61,600 nt of DNA, taken from contig JBNGCX010000018.1 of NCBI GenBank assembly GCA_049974865.1, forward strand, positions 1 through 61,600. The letters run 5' to 3'. Position 1 is the first letter of the stretch, and every line of letters starts with the position of its first letter. The translations under genes and the position numbers were made by a program. Below the pieces are notes generated by a model that was given only the letters and a program-made list of their open reading frames with translations, ran no database searches and was not told the DNA's origin. The stretch comes from JAGSOU01 sp049974865 (GTDB taxonomy: Bacteria > Pseudomonadota > Alphaproteobacteria > Rhodobacterales > Rhodobacteraceae). Below are positions 51,160-59,879 of the stretch, piece after piece.

Positions 51160-52778
51160 TCGTCCCACTCGTCGACGCGGTCGCGGACATAGGCGATCAG
51201 CCGCAGGGTCGAGGCGTCGGAAATCCCGTCCTCCTCGCCGCGCAGCAGCGGCTCCAGCGAGCGGGCCAGTTCCTTGCCCAGTTCCACCCCCCACTGGTCG
51301 AAGCTGTTGATGCCCAGGATCGCGCCCTCGACGAACACCCGGTGCTCGTAGAGCGCGACGATCCGGCCCAGCATCCGCGGCGTCAGGCGCGGATAGATCA
51401 AGGTGGTCGAGGGGCGGTTGCCGGGGAAGACCCGGTGACGCGCCTGGCGTTCCAGCTCTTCGCCTGTCAGGCCCTGCGCCTTCAGCATGGCGCGCGCCTC
51501 GTCCAGCGAGCGGCCCACCATCAGCGCCTTGGACTGCGCCAGGCAATTGGCCACCAGCAGCCGGTGATGCAGGCTGCGCCCCATCTCGTTGCCCTCGGCG
51601 GCGACCAGGAATTCACAGGGCACCACGTCCGTTCCCTGGTGCAAAAGCTGGAAAAAGGCGTGCTGGCCATTGGTCCCCGGCTCGCCCCAGACCACCGGGC
51701 CGGAGGGCCGGGTCAGCGCCGCGCCGTCCATCGCCACGCGCTTGCCGTTGCTTTCCATCTCCAGCTGCTGGAGATAGGCCGGCAGGCGGGCGAGCTGCTG
51801 GTCATAGGGCAGCACCGCGCGGGTCGGGTAGCCGCAGCACTGATGATGCCACAGCCCCACCAGCGCCAGCAGAACCGGCAGATTCTCGGCGAAAGGGGCG
51901 TCGCGGAAATGGCCGTCCATCTCCTCGGCGCCGCGCAGGAAGGCGCGGAAATTCTCGGGCCCCACGGCCAGCATCACGCTCAGCCCGATCGGGCCCCAGA
52001 CCGAATAGCGCCCGCCGACCCAGTCCTCGAAGCCGAAGACCCGCGACTGCGGGATGCCGAAGGCGTCGGTCTTGTCCAGCGCGGTCGATAGCGCCACGAA
52101 CTGCGCCGCTGGGTCCGAGACCTCGGCCGCCATCATCCGTCGCGCGGTGGCGGCGTTGGTCATGGTCTCGAGCGTGGTGAAGGTCTTGGAGGCCACGATC
52201 ACCAGCGTGCGGGTCAGGTCCAGCCCGCCCATCACCTGCGCGATATGCGCCCCGTCCACGTTTGAGACGAAGTGGCAGCGCGGCCCGTCGCAATAGGAGT
52301 CCAGCGCCTGGCAGGCCATCACCGGCCCCAGGTCCGAGCCGCCGATGCCGATATTCACCACGTCGGTGATCCGGCCGCCCTGCCCCCGGAACGCGCCGTT
52401 GCGCACCGCGTGCGCGAAGGCCTCCATCCGGTCGAGCGTCTCGTGCACGCCCGCCATCACGTCCTCGCCGTCGACCAGCACGGGGCCCGTGCCGGGGCTG
52501 CGGCGCAGGGCGGTGTGCAGGACGGCGCGGTGCTCGGTCTCGTTGATCTTGTCGCCGGCGAACATGGCGTCGCGGCGGGCGGCCACCCCGGCCGCCTCGG
52601 CCAGCCCGATCAGCAGGGCGCGGGTGTCGGCGTCGATATTCGTCTTGGAGTAGTCGAAGACCATCCCGTCGAAATCGGCGGAGAAGTCTTCGGCGCGGGC
52701 GGGAGTTTCGAACAAGTCCTTGATGCGGCGGGCCTTCACGGCCTCGGCTTTCGAGCACAGATCAGCCCAGAAAGTCAT
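51153..52778 (-). CDS. pgi: Glucose-6-phosphate isomerase
   Basis: The 541-residue enzyme interconverts glucose-6-P and fructose-6-P. Family blocks are INxTEHRAVLHTALR, VVNIGIGGSDLGPVMA, FVSNVDGAHIAQVM, IVASKTFTTLETMTNA, VWGEPGTNGQHAFFQLLHQGTDVVP (signature) and INSFDQWGVELGKELA. The ATG at 52778 follows pgl by 3 bp; a TTG one codon earlier is possible. It is the last gene of zwf-pgl-pgi. Confidence 0.96.
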   Translation of the reverse strand: MTFWADLCSKAEAVKARRIKDLFETPARAEDFSADFDGMVFDYSKTNIDADTRALLIGLAEAAGVAARRDAMFAGDKINETEHRAVLHTALRRSPGTGPVLVDGEDVMAGVHETLDRMEAFAHAVRNGAFRGQGGRITDVVNIGIGGSDLGPVMACQALDSYCDGPRCHFVSNVDGAHIAQVMGGLDLTRTLVIVASKTFTTLETMTNAATARRMMAAEVSDPAAQFVALSTALDKTDAFGIPQSRVFGFEDWVGGRYSVWGPIGLSVMLAVGPENFRAFLRGAEEMDGHFRDAPFAENLPVLLALVGLWHHQCCGYPTRAVLPYDQQLARLPAYLQQLEMESNGKRVAMDGAALTRPSGPVVWGEPGTNGQHAFFQLLHQGTDVVPCEFLVAAEGNEMGRSLHHRLLVANCLAQSKALMVGRSLDEARAMLKAQGLTGEELERQARHRVFPGNRPSTTLIYPRLTPRMLGRIVALYEHRVFVEGAILGINSFDQWGVELGKELARSLEPLLRGEEDGISDASTLRLIAYVRDRVDEWDDQ

Positions 52779-52781
52779 CAA

Positions 52782-53456
52782 TCACTCCGCCCAATGAACG
52801 GTTGCGTTCGCCAATACCGCGGCAACCGGCGCTACGGCAGGCATACCCAGCCTGACCGCCTCGTCAAGGGCGGCGCGCTTCTCGGGGCCGGTTATCAGCA
52901 GATGTGTTGTCATGGCGCCCTGCAGCACCCGGGCAGTCAGGGTCACCCGCGGCTCGGGCGCGCCGGGGGCCCGCATGGGCATCAGGATCGGGGCGTCCTC
53001 GTCCAGCGCCTCGCGCAGGCGGTCGGCGCCGGGGAAGAGCGAGGCGGTATGCATATCCGCCCCCATGCCCAGCAGCAGCACGTCGATGGGCAGCGCCGGC
53101 GCGATGGTCGCGGCCAGCGCGTCGACCGCCTGCTCGGGCTCCAGCGTGGGGGCGTAGAGCGGCAGAAGCCGCGCCTTGGCGGCCCGTCCCACCAGCAGGC
53201 GTTCGCGAAGAAGCCGCATGTTGGACCGCTCCGAGTCCTCGGGCACCCAGCGTTCGTCGGTGGGCAGGATATCGACCCGGGCCCAGTCGAGATCGACCTC
53301 GGTCAGCGCGTCGAAGATCGGTCCGGGCGTGGTGCCGCCGGGCACGGCGAAGGTCGCCCGGGGCTCGTGCTCCAGCGCCGCGGTCAGCTCTTCGGCCAGC
53401 AGCGCGGCGAGGTCGAGGAACAGCGCCTCGCGGTCTGGATACGCGCGGAACCTCAT
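52782..53456 (-). CDS. pgl: 6-phosphogluconolactonase
   Basis: The 224-residue DevB/NagB-fold lactonase shows TFAVPGGTTPGPIFDAL, WARVDILPTDERWVPEDSERSNMRLLRERLL and PIDVLLLGMGADMHTASLFPGAD, the SOL/DevB signature. It converts 6-phosphogluconolactone made by Zwf. The start overlaps the zwf stop (ATGA). Confidence 0.95.
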   Translation of the reverse strand: MRFRAYPDREALFLDLAALLAEELTAALEHEPRATFAVPGGTTPGPIFDALTEVDLDWARVDILPTDERWVPEDSERSNMRLLRERLLVGRAAKARLLPLYAPTLEPEQAVDALAATIAPALPIDVLLLGMGADMHTASLFPGADRLREALDEDAPILMPMRAPGAPEPRVTLTARVLQGAMTTHLLITGPEKRAALDEAVRLGMPAVAPVAAVLANATVHWAE

Positions 53457-54907
53457 GACCGCACCTCGCGCCAGCGCCGCCCGTCGCGATGCATCAGCAT
53501 CAGCGCGTCCTCGGGCCCGGAACTGCCCGCGTCATAGGGCTTGGGGCGGTCGCCGCGGGCCTCCCATTCGGCGATGATCGGGTCGGTCCAGGCCCAGGCG
53601 GCCTCGACCTCGTCGCCGCGCATGAACAGGGTTTGGTTGGCCCTGATCACGTCCATGATCAGCCGCTCATAGGCGTCGGGGATCTCCTGCGCCTCGGGGC
53701 CGAGCGCCTCGGCGAAGGACATGTCCAGCGGCACCTCGACCAGGCGCATGCCGCCCGGTCCCGGCTCCTTGATGGTCACGTTGAGGGTGATTCCCTCGTT
53801 CGGCTGCAGCTTGATCACCAGCACGTTGGGCGCCTGCCCCTTCTGCAGGCCGAAGATCGAATGCGGCGGCTCCTTGAAGGTGATGGCGATTTCCGAGGTG
53901 CGCGCGCGCATCCGCTTGCCCGTGCGCAGGTAGAAGGGCGTGCCCTTCCACCGCCAGTTGGACACCGCCAGCCGCAGCGCGACGAAGCTTTCGGTGGTGC
54001 TGTCGGGGTTCTCGACATCCGTGACATAGCCCGGCACGCCGTCATCGGCGCAATACTGGCCGCGCACGATGTCGTCGGGGCCCAGCCCGTCCAGCGCGCG
54101 GATGACCTTGAGCTTTTCGTCGCGCACCGCGTCGGGGTCGAAATGGCTGGGCGGCTCCATCGCGATCAGGCACAGAAGCTGCATCATGTGGTTCTGCACC
54201 ATGTCCCGCATCGCGCCCGAGCGGTCGTAATAGGGCCCGCGCCCGCCGACCCCCACGGTCTCGGCCACGGTGATCTGTATGTGATCGATGTATTGCGCGT
54301 TCCACAGCGGCTCGAACAGCATGTTGCCAAAGCGGATCGCCATCAGGTTCTGCACCGTCTCCTTCCCGAGGTAATGGTCGATGCGGTAGATCTGCGCCTC
54401 GTGGAAATGCTGCGCCAGCGTCTGGTTGAGCTGCCGGGCGCTGGCCAGGTCGTGGCCGAAGGGCTTTTCCACCACGATCCGCGCCTCGGGCCCGGCCATG
54501 CCGTTGTCGCGCAGCCGCTGCGCCAGGTCGCAGAACAGCGACGGCCCCACCGAGAAGTAGAAGGCATGCTCCACCCCGTCGCGCACCAGCCCGGCGAGGT
54601 CCGACCAGCCGGTCTCGCCCTGCGCGTCGATCACGACATAGCGCACCCGCTGCAGAAAGGCCTCCACCGTTTCGGGCACGCGCTTGGCCTCGGAGACGAA
54701 CTCCTCCAGCGCCTCGCGCACGAAGGCGCGGTATTGGGCATCGTCCAGCTCCGAGCGCGCGGCGCCCAGGATGCGCGCCTCGGGCGGAATCTGCCCGGCC
54801 CAGAATCGCCGGTAGAGCGCCGGCAGGATCTTGCGCCGCGCCAGATCGCCCGTGCCGCCGAAAATCACGAGGTCGAACGGATCGACCGGGATTATGCGTG
54901 AAACCAT
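53453..54907 (-). CDS. zwf: Glucose-6-phosphate 1-dehydrogenase
   Basis: The 484-residue enzyme opens FDLVIFGGTGDLARRKILPAL (NADP site) and contains the active-site signature RIDHYLGKETVQNLMAIRF and the block EKPFGHDLASARQLN. It provides 6-phosphogluconolactone and NADPH for the Entner-Doudoroff/pentose phosphate routes. The ATG at 54907 fits the family start; one nine codons upstream is less likely. It heads zwf-pgl-pgi, with a LacI-type palindrome 41 bp upstream. Confidence 0.95.
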   Translation of the reverse strand: MVSRIIPVDPFDLVIFGGTGDLARRKILPALYRRFWAGQIPPEARILGAARSELDDAQYRAFVREALEEFVSEAKRVPETVEAFLQRVRYVVIDAQGETGWSDLAGLVRDGVEHAFYFSVGPSLFCDLAQRLRDNGMAGPEARIVVEKPFGHDLASARQLNQTLAQHFHEAQIYRIDHYLGKETVQNLMAIRFGNMLFEPLWNAQYIDHIQITVAETVGVGGRGPYYDRSGAMRDMVQNHMMQLLCLIAMEPPSHFDPDAVRDEKLKVIRALDGLGPDDIVRGQYCADDGVPGYVTDVENPDSTTESFVALRLAVSNWRWKGTPFYLRTGKRMRARTSEIAITFKEPPHSIFGLQKGQAPNVLVIKLQPNEGITLNVTIKEPGPGGMRLVEVPLDMSFAEALGPEAQEIPDAYERLIMDVIRANQTLFMRGDEVEAAWAWTDPIIAEWEARGDRPKPYDAGSSGPEDALMLMHRDGRRWREVRS

Positions 54908-54947
54908 GGGGTCACTCTTGCTGCGATGCTGCATGTCCGAGGCACTC

Positions 54948-54961
54948 TGTTAGCGCTACCA
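54948..54961. promoter_or_regulatory. LacI-type operator upstream of zwf
   Basis: TGTTAGCGCTACCA is a 14-bp near-perfect palindrome with central GCGC (one mismatched pair), the form recognised by many LacI-family sugar regulators. It lies 41-54 bp before the zwf start codon. Confidence 0.5.
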
Positions 54962-55024
54962 GCGCCTCTTTAAACGCCGTGTCGCGGCAAGTCTAGCATT
55001 GCCTGCTCCGCCTGCGAAGGCGGC

Positions 55025-55609
55025 TCAGGCCTCCAGTTCCGTATCCCAGTACAGGAAATCCAGCCAGCTTTCATGCAGGTAATTGGGCGGGAATTTCCGG
55101 CCCATGTTTCGCAGCTCCTCGGCGCCGGGCTGGCGCGGGGGCTTGCGCAGCGACATGCCCGCCCGGCGCAGGCTTTTCGAGCCCTTCTTCAGGTTGCATT
55201 TCGAGCAGGCCGCCACGACGTTTTCCCAGCTCGTCACGCCGCCGCGGGCGCGCGGCACCACGTGGTCGAAGGTCAGGTCGCCGGTGGTGCCGCAATACTG
55301 GCAGGAAAATTCGTCCCTCAAGAACAAATTAAAGCGCGTGAAGGCCACGCGCTTTTGAGGTTTGACGAAATCCTTGAGGACGACGACCGAGGGGATCCTT
55401 ATCCGCATCGTCGGGCTGTGCACGTATTGATCGTACTCCGCCACGATGTCCACCCGGTCCAGCCAGGCCGCTTTCACCGCCTCCTGCCAGGGCCAGAGCG
55501 ACAGCGGGTAGTAGGACAGCGGCCGGTAATCCGCGTTCAGCACCAGCGCGGGATGCTGTTTGAGGTTCTGGGGTTCCCTGACGAAACCTGTCCTGAAATC
55601 GCCGTCCAT
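55025..55609 (-). CDS. HNH endonuclease domain protein
   Basis: The 194-residue protein has an HNH/zinc-ribbon nuclease core: DEFSCQYCGTTGDLTFDHVVPRARGGVTSWENVVAACSKCNLKKG, with two CxxC pairs and the DHVVPRARGG histidine. It is preceded by a conserved PALVLNADYRPLSYYPLSLWPWQEAVKAA segment found in widespread chromosomal HNH proteins of unknown role in bacteria. The ATG at 55609 (MDGDFRTGF) is chosen because conservation begins there; a longer frame would run through the DnaA-box region. Confidence 0.85.
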   Translation of the reverse strand: MDGDFRTGFVREPQNLKQHPALVLNADYRPLSYYPLSLWPWQEAVKAAWLDRVDIVAEYDQYVHSPTMRIRIPSVVVLKDFVKPQKRVAFTRFNLFLRDEFSCQYCGTTGDLTFDHVVPRARGGVTSWENVVAACSKCNLKKGSKSLRRAGMSLRKPPRQPGAEELRNMGRKFPPNYLHESWLDFLYWDTELEA

Positions 55610-55677
55610 TTGCGTGACTCCGCCTCCGCCCTGCCTGCCCGTCTCCGGCGCCAAGGCGGGACGACCCCGCCCCAGCT

Positions 55678-55806
55678 TGTGGATAATCCTACCCAGCCTG
55701 TGGATAACTATATATGGCGTTTCGATCCTGACAACCCCCGCAGATGCGGTGGGTTCACGCAAAGGCCTAGCGCGATTTCATGACGCGCCTGTGACGGTTA
55801 TCCACA
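55678..55806. promoter_or_regulatory. Cluster of three consensus DnaA boxes
   Basis: TTATCCACA appears exactly three times: inverted at 55678-55686 and 55699-55707, and direct at 55798-55806, within the 247-bp gap between the HNH and VOC genes. Between them is an AT-leaning stretch (CTATATATGG). The gap also carries the promoters of both divergent genes. This could be DnaA-controlled transcription, a DnaA titration site, or part of a replication origin; the sequence does not decide. Confidence 0.6.
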
Positions 55807-55856
55807 GCCCTGCCGGCCGGCTTGGCGGCAGGCTGCCGCCATATTAGGCTGAAACC

Positions 55857-56297
55857 ATGTCCGAGTCCGCGCAAACCCCGCCGCCGCCGCCCTCGGCCGT
55901 CCTCGAATCGGCGCTCTACTGCCCCGATCTCGACGCGGCCGAGGCCTTCTATGGCGGGGTCCTGGGCCTGACGCGCCTGACCCGCGTGGGCGATCGCCAC
56001 GTGTTCTACCGGCTGGCCCACTCGATCCTGCTGATCTTCAACCCGGCCGAAACGGTAAAGCCGCCGTCCTCCAAATCTCTGCCGGTGCCGCCCCACGGGG
56101 CGACGGGGCCCGGCCACCTGTGCTTTGCCGCCAGCGAGGCCGAGATCACCCTGTGGCGCCGGCGCCTGGAGGACGCGGGCCACGAGATCGAGGCCGATTT
56201 CCGCTGGCCCAACGGCGCGCGCTCGATCTATTTCCGCGACCCGGCGGGCAATTCCATCGAGATCGCCGAGCCGCGGCTGTGGTTCGGCGAGGGTTAA
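55857..56297 (+). CDS. VOC/glyoxalase superfamily protein
   Basis: The 146-residue protein has one vicinal-oxygen-chelate unit: LESALYCPDLDAAEAFYGGVLGL, FYRLAHSILLIFNP, GPGHLCFAA and IYFRDPAGNSIEIAEPRLW, with conserved metal-binding His and Glu positions. It is a putative dioxygenase, glyoxalase or resistance-type protein of unknown substrate. It overlaps the convergent esterase gene by 4 bp. Confidence 0.88.
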   Translation: MSESAQTPPPPPSAVLESALYCPDLDAAEAFYGGVLGLTRLTRVGDRHVFYRLAHSILLIFNPAETVKPPSSKSLPVPPHGATGPGHLCFAASEAEITLWRRRLEDAGHEIEADFRWPNGARSIYFRDPAGNSIEIAEPRLWFGEG

Positions 56298-56971
56298 TCG
56301 CCCTGCCGTTCGATCCCCAGCCGTTCCTGCATGAAGGCCAGCGCCACGCTCAGCCCGTCGGGCGCGATGCCATGCGCGGTGCCCTTCATGACATGGGCGT
56401 ACACCTCGAACCCGGCCTCGCTCAGCGCCTCGCCGGTCTCGGGCAGCGCCTGCACCGGCACCACGTCGTCCTGGTCGCCATGCACCAGCAGCACCGGCGG
56501 ACGGCTGACCACCTCGTCGGTCAGGCTTTCGGGCTGCAGCAGCCGCCCGGAAAAACCGACGATGCCGGCCACCTCGTCCACGCGGCGCGGGGCCACGTGC
56601 AGGCTCATCATCGTGCCCTGGGAGAATCCGAACAGGACCACCCGGTCGGGCGTCAGCCCCTCGGCCTCGAGCACCGCGTCGAGATAGGCGTTCAGGTCGT
56701 CCACCGCGCGCATCATGCCCGCCTCGCTGGCCTCCTCGGTGGAGCCGTCGATCCAGGGGATCGGGAACCACTGGAAGCCGAAGGGCACGCCGGCGCAGCT
56801 TTCGGGCGCGTCCGGCGCCACGAAGGCGGTGCCGGGCATATGCGGCATCAGCGGATCGGCCAGCCCCAGCAGGTCGGCGCCGTTGGCGCCATAACCGTGC
56901 AGGAACACCACCAGCGATTGCGCCTCGCCCTCTGCCGGCCCGCGCCGGTCGCTCGTCAGAACCCGTGTCAT
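56294..56971 (-). CDS. Carboxylesterase/phospholipase-type alpha/beta hydrolase
   Basis: The 225-residue cytosolic hydrolase has LVVFLHGYGANGADLLGLA, the nucleophile elbow GFSQGTMMSLH (catalytic Ser), DQDDVVPV (Asp) and GTAHGIAPDG (His), the pattern of the YpfH/PF02230 carboxylesterases. Length is normal. The start overlaps the stop of the upstream DNA glycosylase gene (ATGA), so the two are co-translated. Confidence 0.9.
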   Translation of the reverse strand: MTRVLTSDRRGPAEGEAQSLVVFLHGYGANGADLLGLADPLMPHMPGTAFVAPDAPESCAGVPFGFQWFPIPWIDGSTEEASEAGMMRAVDDLNAYLDAVLEAEGLTPDRVVLFGFSQGTMMSLHVAPRRVDEVAGIVGFSGRLLQPESLTDEVVSRPPVLLVHGDQDDVVPVQALPETGEALSEAGFEVYAHVMKGTAHGIAPDGLSVALAFMQERLGIERQGD

Positions 56972-57597
56972 CTGATCCCTTCTCTTTCCTTCGCCACCCG
57001 GTAGTAGGCCCAAAGCGCGCGGGCCGCAACGCCCCGCCAGGGCGCCCAACCCGCGGCCATCTCGCGCAGCGCCCGCTCGCCGGGCCGCTCGCCCAGCCCG
57101 AACAGCAACCGCGCCGATTCCTGCAGCGCCAGGTCGCCCGGCGCGAAGACGTCGGCCCGCCCGAGCGAGAACATGGCATAGATCTCCGCCGTCCAGCGCC
57201 CGATCCCCGGCACGGCCACCAGTTCGGCGATCACCGCCTCGTCCGGCGCCTGCCGCAACGCGCGATAATCGATCCCGGCGCCTGCCAGCGCCTTGGCATA
57301 GCGGATCTTCTGCCGGCTCAGCCCGCAGGCGCGCAGATCCTCCTCGGCCGCCCACATCACCTTGCGCGGCCCGGTCAGCCGCGCCGCCTTCAGCCGCCCC
57401 CAGATCGCATCCGCCGCCGCGACCGAGACCTGCTGGCTGACGATCGCGCTCAACAGCGCCTCGAACCCGTCGCGCCGGCGGCGCAGCGGCAAGGGCCCGG
57501 TGCGCTCCAGCGCATGGGCGAAACGCGGCTCGATCCGGGCCAGATACGCCGCCCCCTCGGCCACGCAGGCCTCGCTCTCGATGATCCGTCCCACCAT
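56968..57597 (-). CDS. DNA-3-methyladenine glycosylase II family (HhH-GPD)
   Basis: The 209-residue protein has an HhH-GPD core: LLSAIVSQQVSVAAADAIWGRL, the hairpin VAVPGIGRWTAEIYAMFSLG with a conserved catalytic aspartate in the following VFAPGDLALQES. This is the AlkA-type base-excision repair fold without the AlkA N-terminal domain. The ATG at 57597 begins the domain. It forms an operon with the downstream esterase. Confidence 0.9.
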   Translation of the reverse strand: MVGRIIESEACVAEGAAYLARIEPRFAHALERTGPLPLRRRRDGFEALLSAIVSQQVSVAAADAIWGRLKAARLTGPRKVMWAAEEDLRACGLSRQKIRYAKALAGAGIDYRALRQAPDEAVIAELVAVPGIGRWTAEIYAMFSLGRADVFAPGDLALQESARLLFGLGERPGERALREMAAGWAPWRGVAARALWAYYRVAKEREGIR

Positions 57598-57782
57598 CAC
57601 AGCATCCTCTCCCGCGCGTTCCCTCTGCTTCTTCTGTTCCGAAATATCCCCGCCGGAGGCATAAAAGTCGATGCCCCGCCCGCCCCACGACCGCAGGCCG
57701 GAAGCGCGGGCGCAACCGTAAGGATAGGCCCGCGCCACCCGCGACCGTTTTTCGCCCTTCCAACCGGACGCGCGGAAGGGTA

Positions 57783-59015
57783 ATGGCAATTGTCATGACC
57801 GACACCGTGATCACCCCCGACAGCGATGCGCGCGCCAGGCGCAATGTCACCATCCTCGTGATGGCGCAGGCCTTCCTCGGCGCGCAGATGCCGATGATCT
57901 TCACCATCGGCGGGCTGGCGGGGCAGTCGCTGGCCGCCAACGCCTGCTGGGCGACGCTGCCGATCTCGCTGATCGTGCTGGGCTCGATGGTGGCGGCCAC
58001 GCCGCTCTCGGCCTTCATGCAGCGCTTCGGCCGGCGCGCGGGGTTCTTCCTGGGCACCGCGGGCGGGGCCACGGGCGCGGCGATCGGGGCCTACGGGCTT
58101 ATGCAGAACTCCTTCGCGATCTTCCTGCTGGGCTCGTTCTTCACCGGGTTCTACATGTCGGCGCAGGGCTTCTACCGCTTCGCGGCCGCCGACACCGCCT
58201 CGGACGACTTCCGCCCCAAGGCGATCTCCTACGTCATGGCCGGCGGGCTGGCCTCGGCCATCATCGGCCCGCAGCTGGTCAAGGCGACCAGCCAGGCCAT
58301 GGTGATCCCCTTCCTCGGCACCTACCTGACGGTGATCGCGGTGAACGTGGTGGGCGCGCTGCTGTTCCTGGGCCTCGACATCCCCAAGCCGCCGGCACCC
58401 TCGGCCGACGCCCCCAGGGGCCGCTCGCGGCTGGAGCTGCTGCGCGAGCCGCGCGTGTCGGTGGCGATCATCTGCGCGCTGGTCTCCTACGCGCTGATGA
58501 ACCTGGTGATGACCTCGACGCCGCTGGCCGTGGTCGGCTGCGGGTTCGAGACGGGCGACGCCGCGAACGTGGTCACCGCCCACGTGCTGGCCATGTATAT
58601 CCCCAGCTTCTTCACCGGCCACCTGATCGCCCGCTACGGGGTGGAGCGCATCGTGGCCCTCGGCCTGGTCGTGCTGGCCGGCGCCGGCGGCGTGGCCCTG
58701 ATGGGCGTCGAGCTGGAGCATTTCTTCGTCGCGCTGGTCCTGCTGGGGCTGGGCTGGAATTTCGGCTTCATCGGCGCGACCTCGATGCTGGCCGGCGCCC
58801 ACGCCCCCGAAGAACGCGGCCGGGTGCAGGGCATGAACGACCTGATGGTCTTCGGCGGCGTGACCATGGCCTCGCTGGCCTCGGGCGGGCTGATGAACTG
58901 CTCGGGCGGATCGGTGCAGCAGGGCTGGACCTCGGTCAACCTGGCGATGGTGCCCTTCCTGATGCTGGCCGGCGGCGCGCTGCTGTGGCTGTGGCTGCGC
59001 CCGCAGGACAGCTGA
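57783..59015 (+). CDS. MFS transporter
   Basis: The 410-residue membrane protein has about 12 hydrophobic helices and the MFS loop motif after helix 2 (SAFMQRFGRRAGFFLG). The N-terminal half includes AGGLASAIIGPQLVKAT and the C-terminal half FIGATSMLAGAHAPEERGRVQGMNDLMVFG. Substrate unknown; it resembles YfmO/Bcr-like and uncharacterised Rhodobacteraceae exporters. The ATG at 57783 has GGAAGGG just upstream. A pair of palindromes follows its stop. Confidence 0.9.
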   Translation: MAIVMTDTVITPDSDARARRNVTILVMAQAFLGAQMPMIFTIGGLAGQSLAANACWATLPISLIVLGSMVAATPLSAFMQRFGRRAGFFLGTAGGATGAAIGAYGLMQNSFAIFLLGSFFTGFYMSAQGFYRFAAADTASDDFRPKAISYVMAGGLASAIIGPQLVKATSQAMVIPFLGTYLTVIAVNVVGALLFLGLDIPKPPAPSADAPRGRSRLELLREPRVSVAIICALVSYALMNLVMTSTPLAVVGCGFETGDAANVVTAHVLAMYIPSFFTGHLIARYGVERIVALGLVVLAGAGGVALMGVELEHFFVALVLLGLGWNFGFIGATSMLAGAHAPEERGRVQGMNDLMVFGGVTMASLASGGLMNCSGGSVQQGWTSVNLAMVPFLMLAGGALLWLWLRPQDS

Positions 59016-59022
59016 GCGCCCC

Positions 59023-59101
59023 CGAATTTTCGACGAAAATTCGCAGCACATCCCTCCCTGCCACCGGTGCGACGGGACCCCGAATTTTCGCAGAAAATTC
59101 G
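59023..59101. repeat. Paired palindromes, TTTTC-N3-GAAAA type, between convergent genes
   Basis: Two perfect hairpins, CGAATTTTC/GAAAATTCG around GAC (59023-59043) and around GCA (59081-59101), lie between the MFS stop and the convergent gene's stop. They closely resemble the pair at 46914-46958. Here the location between convergent genes fits bidirectional termination. Confidence 0.7.
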
Positions 59102-59869
59102 TTACCAGCGTCCGGTGAGGCTCTTCCACAAGAGCCCGCCGCGGCGGATGAATTCCGAGGGCGCCAGCCGCCCCTCGGCCACAAGCGACGGCTCGGCCGC
59201 GGCGCGCCGCAGGACGCCCTCCGCCTGCCATCCCGACAGCAGCACCGGCAGCACCGCGCGGGGCAGCGCGGCCCGTTTCGCCCGGGCGCGGCGCAGCCGC
59301 TCCAGCGCCGCCTGCGCCAGCGCCGCCACCGCCTCGGGCCGGCCGTCGACCAGCGGCACCCGGCCCCGCGCCTCGAGTTCCGGGATCGCCTGCAGCCAAT
59401 TCGCCACGCCTGCGGCATGGGCGAAATCCCGCAGGACCGCCTCGCCGCGCTCCGCCCCCAGCAGCCGCGCCGCCGTCCACATCAGGTGCCCGGCGGTGGC
59501 GTCGATATGGGCCTCGAAGGCGCCCGCGTCCTCGAAGGGCTCGCGATAGATGTCCCAGCGCCGCGCCTCGACCAGCGCGTCGAGCCGCGCCGCGTCCTGC
59601 GCCTCCAGCAGGTCGGCCAGCGGCGTGACCACCTCGTGCCGGCGCGCCGGGCCGCCCTGCCCGATCTCCTCCAGCGCGTCGCGCCACCATTGCAGGCGCA
59701 TCTCGGCGATCATCGCCTCCTGCGTCAGCCAGGGCGCGCGCGCGACCTCGAGGTTGAAGGCATAGAGCGGGAACAGCCGCGCCCGCGCCGCCACCGGCAC
59801 CGCCATGGTGGCGCGGAAACGGTCGGGGTCGCCCCGCTGCACCAGCTCTGCGCAGGCCTGGATGCTCAT
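59102..59869 (-). CDS. Squalene/phytoene synthase-fold protein
   Basis: The 255-residue protein has the isoprenoid synthase class I fold of PF00494: LVQRGDPDRFRATMAVPVAARARLFPLYAFNLEVARAPW, the RLQWWRDALEEI helix, and ATAGHLMWTAARLLG. The Asp-rich DxxxD metal motifs of true phytoene/squalene synthases are not clearly preserved, so it may belong to the NDUFAF6-like non-catalytic branch common in alphaproteobacteria. It lies 10 bp downstream of cimA on the same strand. Confidence 0.78.
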   Translation of the reverse strand: MSIQACAELVQRGDPDRFRATMAVPVAARARLFPLYAFNLEVARAPWLTQEAMIAEMRLQWWRDALEEIGQGGPARRHEVVTPLADLLEAQDAARLDALVEARRWDIYREPFEDAGAFEAHIDATAGHLMWTAARLLGAERGEAVLRDFAHAAGVANWLQAIPELEARGRVPLVDGRPEAVAALAQAALERLRRARAKRAALPRAVLPVLLSGWQAEGVLRRAAAEPSLVAEGRLAPSEFIRRGGLLWKSLTGRW

Positions 59870-59879
59870 GGCGCGGACC

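Noticed and set aside
55025..55609. HNH gene as a homing endonuclease or mobile element
   Set aside because: It has neither intron/intein context nor terminal repeats, and this HNH subfamily is a widespread stable chromosomal gene.
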